DNA of 9,725 nt from Actinomycetota bacterium (lineage in GTDB: Bacteria > Actinomycetota > Actinomycetes > Actinomycetales > Microbacteriaceae), in assembly GCA_009703545.1 (NCBI GenBank), contig WLFX01000025.1, positions 1 to 9,725 of the forward strand, written 5' to 3'. This document shows, one piece after another, positions 6,048 to 9,725 of the stretch. The translations under genes were made by a program, and so were the position numbers. The notes under the pieces were generated by a model. The model searched no databases. It saw nothing but the letters and a program-made list of their open reading frames with translations, and was not told the DNA's origin. Within the stretch, counting starts at the first letter, position 1. Every line of letters starts with the position of its first letter.

Positions 6048-8236
6048 CAGTTCTTCCCAAATCCCATTGCGACGTTTTTCAATCCAGCGGCAACTTCTTC
6101 GGTCCGTGCGATTGCCGCACGCTCAAGCACCTTCGAAATGCTCGGTGACGCTTCACCGCCATGAACACGCTGTACCGGCTGATCGAGGTAGTCAAAGAAC
6201 CGGCGTTGAATCTCATCGGCCAGCCAGCTACCGTAACTCGTTCCCTGTGCGCCCTGCTCGACAATCATCACCGCGTTTGTCTTTGTGATGCTTGCTTCAA
6301 TCGTTGTCCAATCAATGCTTGCGCGGTCAAGCCAGCGAAGGTCGATAACTTCGGCATCAATTCCGGTTTGCTCGACGGCCTCCAGCGAGTGGCTGACCAT
6401 TGAAAGATACGTAAGGACCGTGACGTCATTACCTGCACGCTTGATTGCTGCCTTTCCAAACGGGATCTGGTAGTCGTAATCACCAACCGCAATGTCGCCC
6501 GTTGAGGCATAGAGGTCAACGTGCTCGATCACGAGTACCGGATCGTTGAGTGCCAGTGCGGCATTCATCAAACCGATGTAGTCGAACGGGTTTGATGGAG
6601 CAACAATGCGCCAACCTGGCGCGGTTGCAAAGATGCCCGCCGGATCCATGAGGTGCTGGGAACCATAGCCAGAGCCCATTGCAATCTTGGTGCGAATCAC
6701 CACGGGAACCGCAGCGTCGCCGCCAAACATGTGACGTGCCTTCCCGATTTGGTTGAATACCTGGTCGGCCGCCACCCACATGAAGTCTGGGTACATGAAT
6801 TCGATTACGGGGCGGAAGCGACCATCGAGTGCCATTCCCCCACCAAGGCCCGCGAATGCGTTCTCGCTGATTGGTGTCCCCAGAATTCGTTCTGGGTACT
6901 TCTCGACGAGCCCTTTCGTTGCGCCGTTTGTGCCGCCCTTGAGGCGGTGCACGTCCTCACCAAGTACAACGATTCGAGCATCAGTTTCCATGCGTCGATC
7001 CATGACGGCCGCAACCGCATCAACGAAACGTACTTCTTCTTTTTCTCCCGTGTGCGACGCGAGTTCTTCCGTTCGAACACCACTCAATTCCGATGCGTCG
7101 CCGCGTACTCCTACGTTGACGAAGTCGGCACTCGGCCACAAATCGACGCGAATCCGTCGAGAACCGGGTTTACCTGCAGGGTCGGCCTCGAGTAATTCGT
7201 TGACGGCCAGTTCCATTGCAGCCTGCGCCTGTGCTCGAACGCTATCGACCTCATCTTGAGCAATCAATCCGAGTGTCATCATCTCGTTGGCAACTCGGGT
7301 TAGCGGGTCACGTCCGCGCCACTCTTCTTCCTCGTCCTTTGGCCGGTATCCAAATGCACTACCGGGGAATGGGCCGTTCTGGTGGAAAAATCGATAAACC
7401 TCTGCCTCAATCACCGCCGGGCCGTTACCCGCGCGAGTGTGTTCCTCAATTTCTTTCATCGCAAGGTAAACCGCGAGCGGGTCCATGCCGTCTACCCGCC
7501 AGCTGGGAATCCCGAAACCGGTGCCGCGACCGGAAAGACGTTCTTCTGCGGTGACTTCCGAAACATGCGTGGACACCGCATAAAGGTTGTTTTCGATAAA
7601 AAAGACCAGTGGAATATCCCACGCGGCGGTCAGATTCATGGTTTCGAGAACAGAACCGATGTTGACAGCGCCATCACCGAAATAACTCACGGTGAGATCG
7701 CTGGTACCTGAGTGTTGCTGTGCCCAAGCATTACCTGCACCGAGCGGAACACCACCGCCAACGATCGCGTTGGTTCCTAGAGCGCCCGCTTCTTTCCACT
7801 GCAAGTGCATCGAGCCACCACGTCCGCGACAATAGCCTTGTGCCAAACCCAGGATCTCCGCGAGTGTGCGCTGCAGTACCTCTTGGATCGGTTCGTTCAC
7901 CAGGTTGGTCACGTCGAGGCCGTCCGGAGTCACGTAACCAATCGCCTTTGCCAAGAATTGGTGGTGACCACGATGAGAGCCGTTGACGGCATCCGTGCTG
8001 CGAAGCCCAACGATCGAACCAACAGCGCCGCCCTCTTGGCCGATACTCGAGTGGGCCGGACCGTGCACTAATCCCTCGGCAGCAAGTTGTAGAACTGTTT
8101 CTTCGAAAGCGCGAATGAGGTGCAGTTGACCCAACATGGTTTCCAGGAGGTGCGGATCGGCATCCCGCCAGTCTTCGGGTGTGGTGCGGAGTTCTACCCA
8201 GGGCTCTTTCGGGGAAAGCTGGATTCTTTCGGTCAT
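6047..8236 (-). CDS. Thiamine diphosphate-dependent 2-oxoacid dehydrogenase E1, fused alpha and beta subunits
   Basis: This enzyme decarboxylates a 2-oxoacid and transfers the acyl group to E2. The 729 residues join what are often two chains. The alpha half (about 30-350, numbered from this ATG) has SHRGHH (87-92), GRGGSMHL (138-145) and the ThDP/Mg motif GDGAVN with downstream ENN (187-192, 215-217). After a linker the beta half (about 402-715) has GEDV (426-429), SENAFAGLG (457-465), the VAADQVFNQ segment and GAQGTSYGSW near the C-terminus. The pattern is closest to pyruvate/acetoin-type and branched-chain-type E1s, and the substrate remains open. The ATG at 8236 is preferred because GGAG (8243-8246) lies 6 nt upstream; an in-frame TTG at 8248 overlaps that site. 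First gene of an E1-E2 operon, divergent from the VOC gene and probably under GntR control. Confidence 0.95.
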   Translation of the reverse strand: MTERIQLSPKEPWVELRTTPEDWRDADPHLLETMLGQLHLIRAFEETVLQLAAEGLVHGPAHSSIGQEGGAVGSIVGLRSTDAVNGSHRGHHQFLAKAIGYVTPDGLDVTNLVNEPIQEVLQRTLAEILGLAQGYCRGRGGSMHLQWKEAGALGTNAIVGGGVPLGAGNAWAQQHSGTSDLTVSYFGDGAVNIGSVLETMNLTAAWDIPLVFFIENNLYAVSTHVSEVTAEERLSGRGTGFGIPSWRVDGMDPLAVYLAMKEIEEHTRAGNGPAVIEAEVYRFFHQNGPFPGSAFGYRPKDEEEEWRGRDPLTRVANEMMTLGLIAQDEVDSVRAQAQAAMELAVNELLEADPAGKPGSRRIRVDLWPSADFVNVGVRGDASELSGVRTEELASHTGEKEEVRFVDAVAAVMDRRMETDARIVVLGEDVHRLKGGTNGATKGLVEKYPERILGTPISENAFAGLGGGMALDGRFRPVIEFMYPDFMWVAADQVFNQIGKARHMFGGDAAVPVVIRTKIAMGSGYGSQHLMDPAGIFATAPGWRIVAPSNPFDYIGLMNAALALNDPVLVIEHVDLYASTGDIAVGDYDYQIPFGKAAIKRAGNDVTVLTYLSMVSHSLEAVEQTGIDAEVIDLRWLDRASIDWTTIEASITKTNAVMIVEQGAQGTSYGSWLADEIQRRFFDYLDQPVQRVHGGEASPSISKVLERAAIARTEEVAAGLKNVAMGFGKN

Positions 8237-8242
8237 CGTTGA

Positions 8243-8246
8243 CTCC
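8243..8246 (-). promoter_or_regulatory. Ribosome binding site that fixes the E1 start
   Basis: On the minus strand GGAG stands 6 nt before the ATG at 8236. The alternative in-frame TTG at 8246-8248 shares bases with it and has no comparable site upstream. The upstream TTG is therefore unlikely to be the true start. Confidence 0.8.
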
Positions 8247-8286
8247 AATGTGGGGACGGACTGCTACGGGTTGTTTGCTTACCCAT

Positions 8287-8314
8287 AGAATAGCAAAATG
8301 TATCCAATTGGCAA
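8287..8314 (-). promoter_or_regulatory. Candidate promoter of the E1-E2 operon with operator-like element in its spacer
   Basis: Reading on the minus strand, TTGCCA (8309-8314, five of six to the -35 consensus) and TATTCT (8287-8292, four of six to the -10) are separated by 16 nt. The leader to the ATG would be about 45 nt. A TGTATCC/GGATACA element (8299-8305) lies inside the spacer, where a bound repressor would block RNA polymerase. The perfect palindrome CCAATTGG (8304-8311) overlaps the -35. Confidence 0.55.
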
Positions 8315-8367
8315 ATAAAATCGTGCGGATACGGATAAAATCGCGATTTATAAGCCAGACTGTATCC
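8299..8367. promoter_or_regulatory. Three-copy TGTATCC / GGATAC operator-like elements
   Basis: TGTATCCA occurs at 8299-8306 and again at 8361-8368, 62 bp apart (about six helical turns). Between them the inverted form GGATAC (8327-8332) runs directly into a second GGATA (8333-8337). The first copy lies in the E1 promoter spacer, the second around the expected -35 of the VOC gene, and the third near its expected transcription start. The likely ligand is the GntR/FCD regulator encoded two genes away, as regulators of this kind often bind the divergent region of their own operon. Assignment to this regulator is inference. Confidence 0.55.
8349..8354 (+). promoter_or_regulatory. Candidate -10 box of the VOC-GntR operon
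   Basis: TATAAG matches five of six consensus bases and would start transcription near 8361, about 30 nt before the ATG. There is no good -35 at 16-18 nt upstream; that position is taken by the GGATAC element, so the promoter may need activation or be intrinsically weak. Confidence 0.45.
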
Positions 8368-8390
8368 ATTCAGAAGATTGAGGAGTCGTC

Positions 8391-8927
8391 ATGAGCTCAG
8401 GAATCCCTGGTTTGCGGGGTACGGACCACATTGGTTTCACAGTGCCCGACATAGAGGAAGCGACAATCTTCTTCAGGGACATCATCGGCTGCGAACTTGT
8501 CTACGACCTTGGCCCGTTCCAGAGTGATGATGACTGGATGGCGGAGCATCTCAACGTGCACCCGCGCACCATCATGAAGCAAATACGTTTCTTCCGATGC
8601 AAACACGGGTCTAACTTCGAGATTTTCGAATACATCTCAGCCGACCCCGATGGCCCACGCCCGCAGCCTCGCAATAGCGACATTGGCGGACACCACCTTT
8701 GTTTTTACGTGGACGACATCGATTCGGCCATCGAGTACCTCAAAGAAAACGGAATTCGCGTTTTGGGGGAAAAGACCAACAGTTCCAATGCGAGCCTCGG
8801 GCAGCAATGGGTCTATTTCTTGAGCCCGTGGGGAATGCAATTTGAATTGTGCAGCTACCCAAACGGCAAGGCATACGAGAAAGAAGCAAAGGTGACGTTG
8901 TGGCATCCAGTCCACCCATCACAGTAG
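8391..8927 (+). CDS. VOC superfamily protein (glyoxalase I / extradiol dioxygenase fold)
   Basis: A small metal-dependent enzyme fold of 178 residues with two paired beta-alpha-beta-beta-beta modules (about 10-82 and 97-156). Candidate metal ligands follow the VOC pattern: His13 (TDHIGF), Glu77 or Glu80 (NFEIFEY), His101 or His102 (GGHHLCF) and Glu152 (MQFELCSY). WVYFLSPWGMQFEL is a typical VOC ending. The subfamily is unclear: glyoxalase, methylmalonyl-CoA epimerase-like, dioxygenase and isomerase roles are all possible. The ATG has an excellent ribosome site, GAGGAG (8380-8385), 5 nt upstream. It leads the operon with a GntR regulator and is divergent from E1-E2, so it probably acts on a metabolite of the same pathway. 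If propionyl-CoA were made there, an epimerase role would fit, but the sequence does not show this. Confidence 0.88.
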   Translation: MSSGIPGLRGTDHIGFTVPDIEEATIFFRDIIGCELVYDLGPFQSDDDWMAEHLNVHPRTIMKQIRFFRCKHGSNFEIFEYISADPDGPRPQPRNSDIGGHHLCFYVDDIDSAIEYLKENGIRVLGEKTNSSNASLGQQWVYFLSPWGMQFELCSYPNGKAYEKEAKVTLWHPVHPSQ

Positions 8928-9541
8928 CCGCAGCCCTGCGTGAAGAAATTCTCAACGGAACGCTCGCCCCGGGCGAACGAATCGTTCAAGAAGATGTTGC
9001 CGAACGGTTTGGAGCGAGCCGCCAGCCGGTTCGCGATGCTCTTCGCCTGCTCGAGGGTGACGGACTCGTCACGCTGAAAGCAAATGCGGGGGCATGGGTT
9101 TCTCAGTTATCCGAAAGCGAGTGCGACGAAGCGTATCTTGTGCGCGAGAGGCTCGAGCCGCTCCTGATTTCTCACAGCATCCCGAACCTCACGAGCGTGC
9201 AGATTGAGCGCCTCACTCAGTTGGCGGACGAGATTGAAAAAACTACCGACATCGAGAGTTTCTTGCGCCTTGATCGTGAATTTCATCTGTTGTCGTACGC
9301 GGGAGCCAACGATGGAATGCTCAAGGAATTCGTAGAGCGAATTTGGAACACCACGCAGCACTATCGTCGCGCCTTCGCGCAGTTGAATGAATTTGCGGAT
9401 TCCAACGTCACACACATGGAGCACAACATGATTGTGGATGGCATTGTCCGAAAGGATTCGCGACAAGCAGAACTCGCGCTGGAAGGGCATATTCGCCGGA
9501 CCCGAGTCACGTTGGCCAAGCACCACGAACTGTTTAGTTGA
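8900..9541 (+). CDS. GntR-family transcriptional regulator, FadR/FCD subfamily
   Basis: A ligand-responsive DNA-binding protein of 213 residues. The N-terminal winged helix (about 8-72) contains LREEILNGTLAPGERIVQED, the recognition-helix region ASRQPVRDALRLLEGDGLV, and the wing. The C-terminal FCD domain (about 80-213) shows the metal-site pattern: Asp and His in LDREFHLL, His in MEHNMI and His in LEGHIRRTR. FCD domains bind small carboxylates. GTG at 8900 is chosen because AAAGG (8888-8892) lies 7 nt upstream and the wing domain begins soon after; an earlier GTG at 8849 would lie deeper in the VOC gene. It overlaps the VOC gene by 28 nt in another frame, which couples their translation. It probably controls the divergent VOC-GntR and E1-E2 operons through the TGTATCC elements; the effector may be the 2-oxoacid or its precursor. 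Confidence 0.92.
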   Translation: MASSPPITVAAALREEILNGTLAPGERIVQEDVAERFGASRQPVRDALRLLEGDGLVTLKANAGAWVSQLSESECDEAYLVRERLEPLLISHSIPNLTSVQIERLTQLADEIEKTTDIESFLRLDREFHLLSYAGANDGMLKEFVERIWNTTQHYRRAFAQLNEFADSNVTHMEHNMIVDGIVRKDSRQAELALEGHIRRTRVTLAKHHELFS

Positions 9542-9546
9542 TTACC

Positions 9547-9725
9547 TCAGTAGTCGAACGCGGTGGTGTACCCGTTGATCGCAGGCTGCCCACCGAGGTG
9601 TGCATAGAGAACGTTGCTGCCCTCGGGGAAATACCCTTCGCGAACGAGGTCAATCATGCCCGCCATCGATTTGCCTTCGTAAACCGGGTCGGTGATCATT
9701 CCGTCCATCCGCGCCACAAGCTCAA
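9547..9725 (-). CDS. acdS: 1-aminocyclopropane-1-carboxylate deaminase (or close D-cysteine desulfhydrase relative), C-terminal part
   Basis: This frame is too short to be listed as a complete gene and runs off the window; 59 full codons to the TGA at 9547-9549 are visible. The product is a PLP enzyme of the tryptophan synthase beta fold. The tail reads [18 protein letters not shown], then [20 protein letters not shown]. Aligned to Pseudomonas ACC deaminase, the Tyr-Glu in VYEGKS corresponds to Tyr294-Glu295, and the Leu in AHLGG falls exactly 27 residues later, at Leu322. This Glu/Leu pair marks true ACC deaminases, while D-cysteine desulfhydrases carry other residues there. ACC deaminase opens the cyclopropane ring to give 2-oxobutyrate and ammonia. 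The catalytic Lys is outside the window, so function cannot be fully confirmed. It converges on the GntR gene with 5 bp between stops and no terminator. Confidence 0.85.
   Translation of the reverse strand, partial: ELVARMDGMITDPVYEGKSMAGMIDLVREGYFPEGSNVLYAHLGGQPAINGYTTAFDY

Noticed and set aside
6653..7259. Two open frames of 168-180 residues on the plus strand inside E1.
   Set aside because: They lie antisense to a well-conserved E1 region and have no recognisable domain or ribosome site; they reflect codon use of E1.
8237..8248. TTG start at 8248 for the E1 gene (4 extra residues).
   Set aside because: It overlaps the GGAG ribosome site that serves the ATG at 8236.
7731..8369. Minus-strand open frame of 212 residues overlapping the start of E1 and the divergent promoter region.
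   Set aside because: It is out of frame with the conserved E1 alpha sequence, is Arg/Pro-rich without domains, and its start would lie within the opposite promoter.
8849..8899. GTG start at 8849 for the GntR regulator (17 extra residues).
   Set aside because: It would extend the overlap with the VOC gene, has no better ribosome site, and the added residues precede the usual start of the winged helix.
1..9725. Mobile elements, CRISPR arrays, tRNA genes, riboswitches or a defence system.
   Set aside because: I saw no transposase, terminal repeats, spaced direct repeats, tRNA-like folds, long structured leaders or nuclease/toxin genes.

Overview
The window has about 55% GC (estimated by eye) and holds a catabolic or accessory-metabolism locus. 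The gene families suggest a moderate-GC actinobacterium, perhaps a small-genome Microbacteriaceae. That placement is a guess from family content and start-site style; there is no rRNA or marker gene. I see no tRNA, rRNA, CRISPR array, insertion sequence or phage gene. The window is almost fully coding; the longest non-coding stretches are 176 bp (3885-4060) and 154 bp (8237-8390).

Layout. (1) Positions 1-1736 (+): the 3' part of a sugar ABC importer gene in which a RbsA-type ATPase half is fused to a RbsC-type permease. It ends at a strong hairpin (1750-1783) between convergent genes. (2) 1800-3884 (-): a two-gene operon with an EboE-like TIM-barrel protein first and a beta-hydroxyacid dehydrogenase second, 3 bp apart. 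(3) 4061-4786 (+): a divergent XRE-cupin regulator that probably controls itself and the EboE-like operon. (4) 4797-8236 (-): a 2-oxoacid dehydrogenase operon, with a fused alpha-beta E1 followed by a lipoyl E2 through a TGATG overlap. No E3 gene is in view. (5) 8391-9541 (+): a VOC (glyoxalase-fold) protein and an overlapping GntR/FCD regulator, divergent from E1. The shared 154-bp region carries three copies of a TGTATCC/GGATAC element placed on the promoters. (6) 9547-9725 (-): the C-terminus of a PLP enzyme with the Glu/Leu pair typical of true ACC deaminases, convergent with the GntR gene.

How they may work together (inference). Two regulated modules lie side by side. The first would import a sugar-like compound and act on it by isomerisation/epimerisation and NADPH-type oxidation under XRE-cupin control. 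The second would make and oxidise a 2-oxoacid to an acyl-CoA under GntR control; ACC deaminase yields 2-oxobutyrate, which an E1/E2 complex could in principle oxidise to propionyl-CoA. No substrate can be proven from sequence alone. The least ordinary items are the EboE-like protein outside an ebo operon, the E1/E2 pair next to ACC deaminase, and the repeated operator-like element.
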